This document shows positions 14,669 to 21,473 of a stretch of 21,473 bases of DNA, piece after piece. The stretch covers positions 1 to 21,473 of the forward strand of contig CABQND010000037.1 in NCBI GenBank assembly GCA_902465495.1, given 5' to 3'. Below the pieces are notes generated by a model. The model saw only the letters and a program-made list of their open reading frames with translations. It searched no databases and was not told the DNA's origin. Positions within the stretch are counted from its first letter, which is position 1. Each line of letters begins with the position of its first letter. The position numbers were made by a program, and so were the translations under genes. The stretch comes from an uncultured Eubacteriales bacterium. Its GTDB lineage: Bacteria; Bacillota; Clostridia; Christensenellales; Borkfalkiaceae.

Positions 14669-15016
14669 TCAATCCTCGAAGCGGCGGACGTTGTCGCCTT
14701 CACCCCACAACCGTTCCAGATGATAGAACAGTCGGGATTCGTCGTTGAAAATGTGCACGATCGCATCGCCGTAATCAAGCACCCCCCAACGCCCTTCGCG
14801 CACCCCTTCCGTACGGCGGGGCTCGACGCCCTGTTTGGAAAGGTATTCTTCCAGATTTTCGCAAAGCGCTTTGACCTGCGTCGTGTTGCGCCCGCTCGCG
14901 ATCACAAAATAATCGCACAGCGACGTCTTTTCTCGCACGTCGATGATCAGAATATCCTCCGCTTTTTTAGAGGACAAAAGTTTGCAGATCTCCTGCGTAA
15001 GTTGTTCGGATTGCAT
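14669..15016 (-). CDS. rsfS: Ribosome silencing factor RsfS (iojap/YbeB)
   Basis: RsfS binds ribosomal protein L14 and blocks subunit joining when nutrients are short. The 115-residue protein carries the family motifs ILIIDVREKTSLCDYFVIASGRN, AL-ENLEEYLSKQG, GVREGRWGVLDYGDAIVHIF and YHLERLWGEG, with the typical length. The ATG at 15016 has AAGGAG about 7 bases upstream. It follows the nadD-yqeK fusion by 67 bases. This is the usual nadD-yqeK-rsfS order of Bacillota, without the LytR gene that is sometimes placed between them. Confidence 0.96.
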   Translation of the reverse strand: MQSEQLTQEICKLLSSKKAEDILIIDVREKTSLCDYFVIASGRNTTQVKALCENLEEYLSKQGVEPRRTEGVREGRWGVLDYGDAIVHIFNDESRLFYHLERLWGEGDNVRRFED

Positions 15017-15083
15017 ATCGTTCTCCTTATCGTTTTTCTTCGGTGCGGGCAGCTTTGCCCGCAAATTCTAAGCGGCTTCGACG

Positions 15084-16232
15084 TCAGCCGCGCTTGACGA
15101 GTTCTTCATAATACGCAAAGGCGCTTTCGGTTAAAGGATAAATCGTGCCTCGTTGTTTTTTGAGATAGCGCAGTTCATATTTCAGACTCTTATACATACA
15201 TTCGTTGAGGTCTTCATAAAACAGACGCCGCAATTTTTCAATGCCCGGAAAATCCCTGCCCTGTTCGAGCATATCCGATAAAAACACGATCTTTTCCAAA
15301 TTGCTCATGTTCGGCCGCCCCGACGTGTGGAAACGGATGGCATTGAGCACGTCCTCATCTTCCACCCCGAATGTGTGTTCGGCAAGATATGCCCCGGCAT
15401 ACTGGTGCATCACGGGTTGGGGCACGTCTTCGGGCGCAACGAATCCCGCAAGTTCGGGAGCGGAAAGATCGAGATTTTTCGCACAGTCGTGCAGTGCCGC
15501 AGCCAAAATCGCAGTATTTTCCGGAATTTTGTATTTGCCGGCGACACTCACCGCCATGAGCGCCACGCGCAGAGAATGCTTACGGCGCGCAGGTTTCAAA
15601 TAGCGAAGCGCATCCTTGACCCGCTCCACGCGATACAGCTCATTTGCCTCAATGTAATCGATCACATCCTGCGTAAGATAGGGTCTGAGGTCCTCGCCGA
15701 ACGCGCACAGCACGCGCGCCTTGGTCGAGGAAATGTCCCTGCCCGTATATTCAAGGGTTCGGAAAAATTTGTGGAACTTCGCAAAAAAACGAAGTTGTTC
15801 CGCCTTGACGTTGAGCTTTTCCCCTTCCCGGCCCGCCGCGACCAATTCGGCGTTGGCAAGAATGTTTTCAGGTTCCTTCCATGTATAAAAATCTTTGAGC
15901 ATATCCGCGCCGACAAGCAGGTAAAAGGTCGCCTGCGGGTATTTTTCACGAAAATACTGCAATGTGCGATAGGTATAGCTCGTTCCGCCTGCGCTGATCT
16001 CAAAAGAACTGACCTCGCAGTTTTTGATCTGACCGAATGCCAGCTTCGCCATATTCAGCCGATCCTGCGCAGAAGCAAGGCTCTTGCCCTGCTTGTGCGG
16101 AGGAATGTATGCGGGGATCACAATGATCTTGTCCGTTTCCAGCTTTTCCGCCGCCGCTTTTACGATATTGATATGTTCCGCATGCACGGGATCAAACGAT
16201 CCCCCGAAAATCGCTATCTTCATTTCCTTCAT
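15084..16232 (-). CDS. nadD: Fused nicotinate-nucleotide adenylyltransferase (NadD) and HD-domain hydrolase (YqeK)
   Basis: A 382-residue protein joins two enzymes. The N-terminal NadD half (about 1-200) makes nicotinate adenine dinucleotide in NAD synthesis. It has GGSFDPVHAEH (10-20), GADMLKDFYTW (108-118) and DISSTKAR (166-173). The C-terminal YqeK half (about 205-382) is an HD-domain protein whose homologues hydrolyse Ap4A symmetrically. It shows H219 in KHSLRVA, H248-D249 in AAALHDCAK, H276, H302 in RFHTSG and D320 in FLSDMLE. No stop or frameshift lies between the halves. The start is not certain: ATG at 16232 and ATG at 16223 are both possible, and neither has an ideal site. It shares a promoter and operon with rsfS. 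Confidence 0.94.
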   Translation of the reverse strand: MKEMKIAIFGGSFDPVHAEHINIVKAAAEKLETDKIIVIPAYIPPHKQGKSLASAQDRLNMAKLAFGQIKNCEVSSFEISAGGTSYTYRTLQYFREKYPQATFYLLVGADMLKDFYTWKEPENILANAELVAAGREGEKLNVKAEQLRFFAKFHKFFRTLEYTGRDISSTKARVLCAFGEDLRPYLTQDVIDYIEANELYRVERVKDALRYLKPARRKHSLRVALMAVSVAGKYKIPENTAILAAALHDCAKNLDLSAPELAGFVAPEDVPQPVMHQYAGAYLAEHTFGVEDEDVLNAIRFHTSGRPNMSNLEKIVFLSDMLEQGRDFPGIEKLRRLFYEDLNECMYKSLKYELRYLKKQRGTIYPLTESAFAYYEELVKRG

Positions 16233-16297
16233 TCAAGGTATGGGAATTGTACGGTCAGGTTATACCCCTTTCGCCAAATATTCCCTTTTTTCTTTTC

Positions 16298-16326
16298 AGT
16301 ATACCACATCTTTTTCGGCGTTGCAA
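16298..16326 (-). promoter_or_regulatory. Promoter of the nadD-yqeK/rsfS operon
   Basis: On the minus strand TTGCAA (16326-16321), 17 bases, then TATACT (16303-16298) forms a good sigma-A promoter. TGG before the -10 adds an extended -10. The leader to the ATG at 16232 would be about 60 bases. Confidence 0.75.
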
Positions 16327-16385
16327 GGTTTGAAAGCGCGAAAAAAAGGGAAAAATCACGGAAAACTTTCGAGAGAGGTTTTTCT

Positions 16386-17165
16386 TTGAAAAAATTTGAC
16401 TTACCGCTTTGGTCGGACACTGTTTTTCTGTTTTTGGTGTTTTTTTTGTTTATGTTTTGTTTGCTTCGCCGCGCAGCAGGACTATGGGGCGCTTTTGCCG
16501 CCGCCCTCGCCGCCGCCGGTGCGGCATCGGTACTCTTTTTTCTCTGGCGGCGCGCCGCACACGGCAAGCGCAGCGCAGGGAAAGCACAAAACGCTCAAAT
16601 TGCAAAACTAGCCTTTCACATGGCAATGTGTTCCCCGAAAGAGAACGCAAGTCTGATCGCGCAATGCCTCAATGCAAAGAGCGAAGATACGAATGCGCGC
16701 GCCGAAAATGAACTTGTGCACACGGACATAGGCTGCTGGCACATGCTTTTCCGCTTTGAAAAAGTCAATGCAGACGAAATTGCCGCAATTATACGCACAA
16801 ACGACAAAGAGCAGAAAAACGTCTCGGAAACAATCGTAGCCGCAAACGATTTTACAGACGAGGCAAAAAAACTGGCAACAGCATTCGGGGTTACCCTAAA
16901 AGGAGCTGACGAAATATACACTCTGATCAAAGAAAGCGGCAATATGCCGGAGCATCTCATCGAGCCGCCTTCCCCAAAAAACGGATTTGCCGAAAAACTT
17001 CGTTTTCATGTGCGGCGCGAAGCCTGGCGAGGCTATCTGTTTTCGGGTGCATTTTTACTGCTGTTTTCACTTATCACCGTTTTTCCCGTATATTATATTA
17101 TTGCGGGAAGTATTCTTTTGTTCGTCGCCGTTTTTGTCCGTTTTTTCGGCAAAAAAACCTCATAA
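16386..17165 (+). CDS. Four-helix membrane protein with a central soluble domain, unrecognised
   Basis: This is a 259-residue protein with two N-terminal hydrophobic helices (about 11-27 and 32-54), a soluble domain of about 160 residues, and two C-terminal helices (about 217-233 and 236-254). Both ends and the central domain are probably cytosolic. The central part ends with SETIVAANDFTDEAKKLATAFGVTLKGADEIYTLIKE (147-183). That resembles the end of Mrr-type restriction-endonuclease-like folds, where a strand is followed by FT-x-x-A and a strand-LhG-helix unit. I see no clear catalytic D/E-Q-x-K set, so nuclease activity is not claimed. The TTG at 16386 is the best start (AGAGG 7 bases upstream), since upstream in-frame codons lie antisense to nadD. 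Confidence 0.7.
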   Translation: MKKFDLPLWSDTVFLFLVFFLFMFCLLRRAAGLWGAFAAALAAAGAASVLFFLWRRAAHGKRSAGKAQNAQIAKLAFHMAMCSPKENASLIAQCLNAKSEDTNARAENELVHTDIGCWHMLFRFEKVNADEIAAIIRTNDKEQKNVSETIVAANDFTDEAKKLATAFGVTLKGADEIYTLIKESGNMPEHLIEPPSPKNGFAEKLRFHVRREAWRGYLFSGAFLLLFSLITVFPVYYIIAGSILLFVAVFVRFFGKKTS

Positions 17166-17185
17166 ATCTATCGTATAAAATCCGA

Positions 17186-17219
17186 CGCGCCGCGGGCTTT
17201 GTTTTTAGCCCGCGGCGCG
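17186..17219. terminator. Bidirectional terminator between convergent genes
   Basis: A 12-bp perfect stem CGCGCCGCGGGC (17186-17197) pairs with GCCCGCGGCGCG (17208-17219). The genes ending at 17165 (plus) and 17235 (minus) converge on it. On the minus strand TCGGATTTTATA follows. No T-run follows on the plus strand, although T5 lies in the loop. The GC-rich stem is convincing, the tails less so. Confidence 0.7.
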
Positions 17220-17234
17220 CTTGCGTTCGCTGTT

Positions 17235-18149
17235 TCACGACAACGCCTTTTCGATCAGCGTCCAGATCACAACAAGAAGAGCAATCCCCGCTGCCGTGAT
17301 GAGTCCGCCGATAAATTTCCCCTTCCATTTTGAAGTAGCCTGCTTTTTCCGCTTCATCTCGCGCCACCGCTCCAAAATAAGAGGCGAAAGGCTCCGCGGC
17401 AGTTCTTCCCCTTCCAACGGTTCGCCGAACGCCATCGAAAAGTCGGGACAGCGGCGGCATTTTGCAAGATCTGCCGACGGATCATACGCCCTGTCCCTGC
17501 CGCACCGCGCCGCAATCAGAAGCTCCCACGCCCTCGCACAGGCAGCAAACTTTGCACACATCACTGCGCCGTATCGTTCGGCATCTTCGTACGCCTGCGC
17601 CTCAACCAATCGCATACCCTCTCCGATCTCTCGAGCAATGCGCGCGTTTTCTGCGCACACCTCCGCAATCCGCGCATAAACGCGCCTCTGTTCATGATCC
17701 GCCAGCGCAAGGACGCGCTCGAAATGCAATGTCTTGTGCAGATTTCCCGCCCAATAAGAGAGCTCCGCTTCGTCCTTTGCCCCGATTGCCGCGAGCAGAC
17801 GCAGCCGTTCGGCTGCAAATACCGTATCGGGCACGCCGCGAAGCGCCTCGTTTACCGCATACGCCTTTCCGCTCTGCAAAAAGCGTGCCGCCTGACGGAT
17901 CTGCCCGTTTATGGCTTCGGTCGCTCCTTCGAACACACGGTATCCGGTCCCGAAATCGAACGCAAATGCACTCTTTCGCTTTTGCAGTTCCCGCTCAAAC
18001 TCCTCCGCGCCGATCACTTCCGCGCCCGTTTCAACGGACGCATCCAAAACGCTGAGCACCCTCGCGCCGCAATGTTTGCAGACGTATTCACCGCCCTGTT
18101 TTTCCAGCGGCGCGCCGCAATTTTTGCAGTTCATTTGTACAAGCGACAT
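17235..18149 (-). CDS. Zinc-ribbon protein with a C-terminal membrane anchor
   Basis: This is a 304-residue protein. It opens with a zinc ribbon made of C8xxC11 (MNCKNCGAPL) and C24xxC27 (YVCKHCGARV). A long, mostly helical cytosolic region (about 50-260) follows, with weak tetratricopeptide-like character (repeated A/E/L-rich helices around 110-215). One transmembrane helix sits near the end (about 281-298), so the protein is tail-anchored facing the cytosol. A second CxxC (CRRC, about 229-232) lies near the end of the helical region. No specific family was recognised. The ATG at 18149 has GGGAG about 4 bases upstream. It starts 16 bases after the preceding gene, so the two are almost certainly co-transcribed. 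Confidence 0.75.
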   Translation of the reverse strand: MSLVQMNCKNCGAPLEKQGGEYVCKHCGARVLSVLDASVETGAEVIGAEEFERELQKRKSAFAFDFGTGYRVFEGATEAINGQIRQAARFLQSGKAYAVNEALRGVPDTVFAAERLRLLAAIGAKDEAELSYWAGNLHKTLHFERVLALADHEQRRVYARIAEVCAENARIAREIGEGMRLVEAQAYEDAERYGAVMCAKFAACARAWELLIAARCGRDRAYDPSADLAKCRRCPDFSMAFGEPLEGEELPRSLSPLILERWREMKRKKQATSKWKGKFIGGLITAAGIALLVVIWTLIEKALS

Positions 18150-18165
18150 ATTCTCCCCCTTTCAT

Positions 18166-19308
18166 TTACATGCGCACAGCAAAACACGGCGACAGTCCGA
18201 ATTCCCTTTCCAACGCGGGTGCGCATAAAAGCGGCGTGCATTCCGCCGAAAGATCATATCCCTCTTCGAGCGGAAATCGGACGGATTTTTCCCGCTCTTT
18301 CGCGCAATATGCACACGCAACGTCCCGCACGAACGATTCTAAAAGCCGCGCCGAAACTGCCATGCGCCTCCGGCTTTCGGTAAAAATTCCGATGCGAGCA
18401 AAACTTTCTGCCGCCGTCGGTACGCGCACGTTGGCAAATACGGTTTTGGGCGACGCTCCCAATTCGTTTGCCGCACGCTTAACGCGCGAAACGTAATCGG
18501 GCACAAAATATGTACGCGGCACCGCTTTCTCAAAGAGCGACACGTACCGCTTTGCGCTGTACTTCAACACCGCAAACGATGATTGTGCTGCATTTTGCGG
18601 CATACGTCTCTTCAAAAATTTGTCAAAGCCCAGACATGCAAAGCGTGGATACTTTTGCAAGGTGAGCAAAAACGACGCCGAAACGCAAAAAAGCTTTTCG
18701 CGCGAAATCGCTCCTTTGCGGCACAATGTTCTGAGCTCTTCGGTCAACCTTTCAAAAAGAGACACGTCGTGCTCCGTTCCCGAAAACAGCGCGTCTGTGC
18801 GCAATTCTTCCGCGCACAATGCGCAAAGTGCCGTTTCTGCGAGCGACCTACCTTCGTTGCGGCACATTTCATTCGTATTCAATGCGATCAAATCGGGAAA
18901 CCGAAGCGGATAGCCCGCAAAGGGAGGCGGAGCTTCCCTTTCGAAACAGCCGTCCGCTGACGGAGAATCGGGCAGCGCGACACAGATCCCGCCCCGCAAA
19001 GTGGTAAAAAAACGCGTCGCCGTGATCGCCCGCGCGCCCACACCCACCGTGGCACGCACGTCGTCGGGCAATGAAAACAGGCTCATCACGTTCCCCTCCC
19101 CCAGCATGACAGCGCGGGGCGAAAACCCGGAAAGCATGTCCAAAAAACGCCGAATACGTTCGGGCGGCTCACCCTCGGAAAACAACAGCGCCGCATGGCA
19201 TCCCGTGGGAACATTTTTGCGGAAAAAAGCGGCAAGATCCTCGCTCTTTTCAATTTTCGTCTGCGCTCCGCAATCGCGCAGAAATTGTTTTGTAATGCTT
19301 TCGCACAT
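18166..19308 (-). CDS. Divergent glycerol-1-phosphate dehydrogenase/dehydroquinate synthase-fold-like protein
   Basis: This is a 380-residue soluble protein. Residues 82-120 (DDVRATVGVGARAITATRFF, then ALPDSPSADG) align by eye with the NAD-binding segment of AraM-type glycerol-1-phosphate dehydrogenases, whose motifs are VGSGTINDI..R and PTAPSxDG. The following PDLIALNTNEM segment resembles their IADLD segment. The zinc ligands of that family (the Asp of GxGD and the histidines of SGGEHH and LHG) are not visible. This suggests a divergent member or a pseudoenzyme. The ATG at 19308 has AGGAG 7 bases upstream. It lies 79 bases after hisC and 16 bases before the zinc-ribbon gene. The fold call is my inference and not certain. 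Confidence 0.5.
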   Translation of the reverse strand: MCESITKQFLRDCGAQTKIEKSEDLAAFFRKNVPTGCHAALLFSEGEPPERIRRFLDMLSGFSPRAVMLGEGNVMSLFSLPDDVRATVGVGARAITATRFFTTLRGGICVALPDSPSADGCFEREAPPPFAGYPLRFPDLIALNTNEMCRNEGRSLAETALCALCAEELRTDALFSGTEHDVSLFERLTEELRTLCRKGAISREKLFCVSASFLLTLQKYPRFACLGFDKFLKRRMPQNAAQSSFAVLKYSAKRYVSLFEKAVPRTYFVPDYVSRVKRAANELGASPKTVFANVRVPTAAESFARIGIFTESRRRMAVSARLLESFVRDVACAYCAKEREKSVRFPLEEGYDLSAECTPLLCAPALEREFGLSPCFAVRM

Positions 19309-19387
19309 AGAAAAACTCCTGAAAAATCTTCTTTTGTCTTCATTCGTGCGTCGGCAAAATTTTCCGCGCGCCTAAAAATATTCTTCC

Positions 19388-20455
19388 TTATTTACTTAAA
19401 AAATCATCGAGTGCGGCTAAAAGTGCATCGTTTTCTTCGGCGGACCCCACGGTGATGCGGCAAAATTCCGATATGCGCGGCTTTGCAAAATAGCGCACCA
19501 ACACTCCCCTCGCGCGGAGCGCTTCATACACTTCCCTGCCCCCCTTCTGTTCGTGCTTTGCAAACACAAAATTCGCTTTCGAGGGCAAAACAAAAAAACC
19601 GCGGGCGCGCAATCCGTCTGACAGGCGTTCGCGCTCGGACACCACCAGCGAAGTCATCGCCGCAAAATATTCCGCGTCCGCGATCGATGCGGCGCATACC
19701 GCCTGGCAGATGCGATCGACGGGATAGGAATTGAAACAATCCTTGCAACGTTCCAGCCCCGCAATGAGCTCCTCGTCACCGATCGCATACCCGCAACGGA
19801 TCCCCGCGAGCGAATAGCCCTTGGAAAAAGTCTTCACAATGAGCAGATTCTTATATTTTTTTGTGAGCGGTACGGCGCTTTCTCCGAAGAACGGCATATA
19901 TGCTTCGTCGATAATGACGACGCGGCGCCCATTCTGCGCCACAAACGCTTCCATTTCGCAAAGCGGAATGCCGATACCCGTCGGAGCATTGGGATTTGCA
20001 ACGATCAGACCCTGCGCATCCGTCGCAGTCAGTTTAGACAGATCGAGTGTAAAGTCCTCTTCCAGAGGAACAACGGTGTGCGGAATGCCGAAAAACGCGG
20101 CAAATACCGGATAAAAACTGTACGTCACGTCCGCAAATGCCGCGCCCGTTCCGTCCGCATCGAAAAATGCAGGAAAACAGAGAGCGAGAATCTCGTCGCT
20201 CCCGTTTCCGCAAAAGACATTTTCGGGGCGTACCCCTTCCGCCGCGGCGATCGCTTCACGAAGTGCAAAGGAGTCAGGGGCGGGATACAGTTTCAGGCTG
20301 TCCGCTTCAAACGCCCTGAGTGCTTGGACCGCTTTCGGGCTGGGCGGGTACGGATTTTCGTTGGTGTTGAGTTTGACGTACTTTTTATCTTTGGGCTGTT
20401 CTCCCGCAACGTACGGGGCGATTCCCTGCGCTTTTTTGCTGAGAAATGCGTTCAT
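19388..20455 (-). CDS. hisC: Histidinol-phosphate aminotransferase
   Basis: HisC is a PLP-dependent class I/II aminotransferase that converts imidazole-acetol phosphate to histidinol phosphate. Many homologues also act on aromatic amino acids. The 355-residue length is normal. Motifs are KLNTNENPYPPSP (28-40), NPNAPTG (154-160), IIDEAY (181-186) and TFSKGYSLAGIRCGYA (209-224), with PLP lysine K212. The ATG at 20455 has GAGGT 6 bases upstream. Longer frames to 20716 cross the promoter and are rejected. No other his gene is in the window, so an aromatic or broad-range role is possible. No terminator was seen after it, so the next two genes may belong to the same transcript. Confidence 0.93.
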   Translation of the reverse strand: MNAFLSKKAQGIAPYVAGEQPKDKKYVKLNTNENPYPPSPKAVQALRAFEADSLKLYPAPDSFALREAIAAAEGVRPENVFCGNGSDEILALCFPAFFDADGTGAAFADVTYSFYPVFAAFFGIPHTVVPLEEDFTLDLSKLTATDAQGLIVANPNAPTGIGIPLCEMEAFVAQNGRRVVIIDEAYMPFFGESAVPLTKKYKNLLIVKTFSKGYSLAGIRCGYAIGDEELIAGLERCKDCFNSYPVDRICQAVCAASIADAEYFAAMTSLVVSERERLSDGLRARGFFVLPSKANFVFAKHEQKGGREVYEALRARGVLVRYFAKPRISEFCRITVGSAEENDALLAALDDFLSK

Positions 20456-20480
20456 CTTCGTACCTCTTTTGTTCGCTACC

Positions 20481-20509
20481 ATGATATATTTTTTCACGCC
20501 AAAAGTCAA
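20481..20509 (-). promoter_or_regulatory. Sigma-A promoter of hisC
   Basis: On the minus strand TTGACT (20509-20504), 17 bases, then TATCAT (20486-20481) gives a strong promoter. The predicted leader is about 20 bases, too short for a T-box or attenuator, so no histidine-responsive leader is present. Confidence 0.88.
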
Positions 20510-20538
20510 GAGCTTGCAAGCCTTCGCCGCAAAGCCGC

Positions 20539-20572
20539 TTTTTTTCGACAAAAAAAGCGGGCTTACGCCCGC
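20539..20572 (-). terminator. Intrinsic terminator of the PHP-domain gene
   Basis: On the minus strand GCGGGC-gtaa-GCCCGC (20572-20557) is followed directly by T7 (20556-20550), a textbook terminator. A second, overlapping inverted repeat CCGCTTTTTTT / AAAAAAAGCGG (20535-20545 with 20550-20560) uses the same T-tract. Confidence 0.92.
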
Positions 20573-20597
20573 CCGCACGCGGTTTCCCGCGCGAAAG

Positions 20598-21299
20598 TTA
20601 TCGGCACTTTCCCTCCGCACACATTTTTTTGAGGGCGGCAAACACCCCGTGCGCAGAACAGCTTTCCGCCGAAATGAAATGCTCCGCTTCCGAAATGTCC
20701 CAAAGATAATGCGCATCCGAATCGGTGATCTGCGGAAGTTCTACCCCCGAATCAACGGTGCACTCGACCATTTCAAAACCCAAACCGTAATCGAACGCGC
20801 CCAACACCCCGATCAGTCCGTTGGATTGTTTGTCGATGTGCGCGGGTACGGCGATCCCGCCGAACCCCTTGACGAGCGCCGCGGCTTCCTGCACGGATAC
20901 GCCCGAACTCACGATCAAAAGATCCTCTTCTTCGCCGATCACTTCGTCGTTTTCGTTCAGAATTCGCTGATGCCCGAAAATTTCGGGCTTGTTGCGGATA
21001 CGCAGGCGCGACGACTGAATATGATCTTCCAGTTTTTTCAGGTCTTCGTATTTTTCAAACAGGCAGAGGATATGAATATCTTCACTGGTCGTAAGCTCCA
21101 TGGCGGGCAGGACAACGAGCCCGTTCTTTTTGCCGACGGCGATCGCGGCGGGACAGTTTTTGCCCGTATTGTGATCGGACAGCGCGATGACATTCAGTCC
21201 CTTAATGAGCGCCATATTCACAATGTTGTTGGGAGTGCTGTCCTCATCCCCGCAAGGTGAGAGGCAGGAATGAATATGAAGATCGTAATACAGTTTCAT
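20598..21299 (-). CDS. PHP-domain metal-dependent phosphoesterase
   Basis: This is a 233-residue cytosolic PHP-domain protein. The metal-binding motifs are DLHIH (6-10), SDHN with D42-H43, E68 in PAMELTT, H76, H154 in PAHIDK, and D195-x-H197 in ITDSDAH. All the expected ligands for a three-metal PHP site appear to be present, so it is probably an active phosphatase or phosphodiesterase. The LSPCGD and DHNTGKNCPA sequences match the stand-alone clostridial PHP family. That family is often encoded beside hydrogenase and DRTGG-domain genes, which are not visible here but could lie beyond the window edge. The ATG at 21299 has AGGAG 8 bases upstream. It is a single unit with its own terminator. 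The substrate is unknown. Confidence 0.88.
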   Translation of the reverse strand: MKLYYDLHIHSCLSPCGDEDSTPNNIVNMALIKGLNVIALSDHNTGKNCPAAIAVGKKNGLVVLPAMELTTSEDIHILCLFEKYEDLKKLEDHIQSSRLRIRNKPEIFGHQRILNENDEVIGEEEDLLIVSSGVSVQEAAALVKGFGGIAVPAHIDKQSNGLIGVLGAFDYGLGFEMVECTVDSGVELPQITDSDAHYLWDISEAEHFISAESCSAHGVFAALKKMCAEGKCR

Positions 21300-21400
21300 T
21301 TCGATCGCTCCTCTCCTCTTGCACGTCGTCCCCGAACATTCCGTGAACTTTGTCCGCTCAAAAAAGCATGATAGAAAAAGTGTAACCCGAATAATTCATT

Positions 21401-21447
21401 CGCGCAAGGAAAATCACACTTTTCCGCCGCGCATTCCTGTTTGCGCG
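21401..21447 (-). repeat. Inverted-repeat element, copy C (47 bp)
   Basis: Perfect 7-bp terminal inverted repeats CGCGCAA (21401-21407) and TTGCGCG (21441-21447) bound a palindrome GGAAAA-TCACAC-TTTTCC (21408-21425). It shares 41 of 47 positions with copy B, some 15.7 kb away. It lies about 100 bases upstream of the PHP gene, in the same orientation to that gene as copies A and B are to dnaJ. TAAGCGCC follows it, like the AAGCGC after the other copies. Confidence 0.8.
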
Positions 21448-21473
21448 TAAGCGCCTCGGCGGGTGAAGCCGCG

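Noticed and set aside
16336..16375. Possible fourth copy of the inverted-repeat element (GGGAAAAATCACGG)
   Set aside because: It shares only the short GGAAAAATCAC string and has neither the terminal repeats nor the TTTTCC arm.
15327..16385. Long plus-strand open frame continuing upstream of the 259-residue membrane protein
   Set aside because: It lies antisense to the well-supported nadD-yqeK gene and its translation has no recognisable features. Only the part from the TTG at 16386 is credible.
20361..21260. Plus-strand open frame of 299 codons across the hisC/PHP junction
   Set aside because: It crosses a promoter, a terminator and the antisense of the PHP gene, and has no supporting start signal.
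21300..21400. Sigma-A promoter for the PHP gene
   Set aside because: A TATCAT box is present on the minus strand, but no acceptable -35 box was found at 16-18 bases.

Overview
The window looks like a chromosomal segment of a Gram-positive, low-to-mid GC clostridium (Bacillota, Clostridia). The reasons are an HrcA/CIRCE-controlled hrcA-grpE-dnaK-dnaJ locus, the short Gram-positive form of DnaK, a DUF3793 protein, strong AAGGAG/GGAGG ribosome binding sites, and consensus sigma-A promoters. Gene density is high. No tRNA, rRNA, insertion sequence, phage gene or CRISPR array was seen. The species cannot be named from the sequence alone.

Layout. (1) 38-9609, all on the minus strand: the heat-shock operon hrcA-grpE-dnaK-dnaJ, from a sigma-A promoter with a CIRCE operator. 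It is followed by a second block (DUF2238-like membrane protein, prmA, rsmE, mtaB, HIT) that has its own promoter at 4311-4339 behind a probable dnaJ terminator. prmA, rsmE and mtaB modify ribosomal protein L11, 16S rRNA and tRNA, so the cluster joins protein folding with translation-apparatus modification. (2) 9671-11902: a DUF3793 gene and a MATE transporter, divergently transcribed from two strong promoters with palindromic operator-like sites near them. (3) 11928-14204: pyrimidine-nucleoside phosphorylase and deoxyribose-phosphate aldolase overlapping in one operon, a short deoxynucleoside catabolic pathway. (4) 14240-14668: a small membrane protein ending in a terminator shared with rsfS. 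(5) 14669-16326: a nadD-yqeK fusion and rsfS. (6) 16386-17165: an unrecognised four-helix membrane protein. (7) 17186-20509: hisC, a divergent protein resembling the glycerol-1-phosphate dehydrogenase/dehydroquinate synthase fold, and a zinc-ribbon tail-anchored protein. (8) 20539-21473: a PHP-domain phosphoesterase.

The most unusual non-coding signal is a 47-57 bp element with 7-bp terminal inverted repeats and an internal palindrome. Two copies lie in the dnaK-dnaJ gap and a third lies upstream of the PHP gene, all in the same orientation relative to the downstream gene. The same dnaK-dnaJ gap holds three successive long hairpins. The most unusual protein signals are the likely metal-site-less dehydrogenase-like protein paired with a zinc-ribbon membrane protein, the N-terminally extended DeoC, and the NadD-YqeK fusion.
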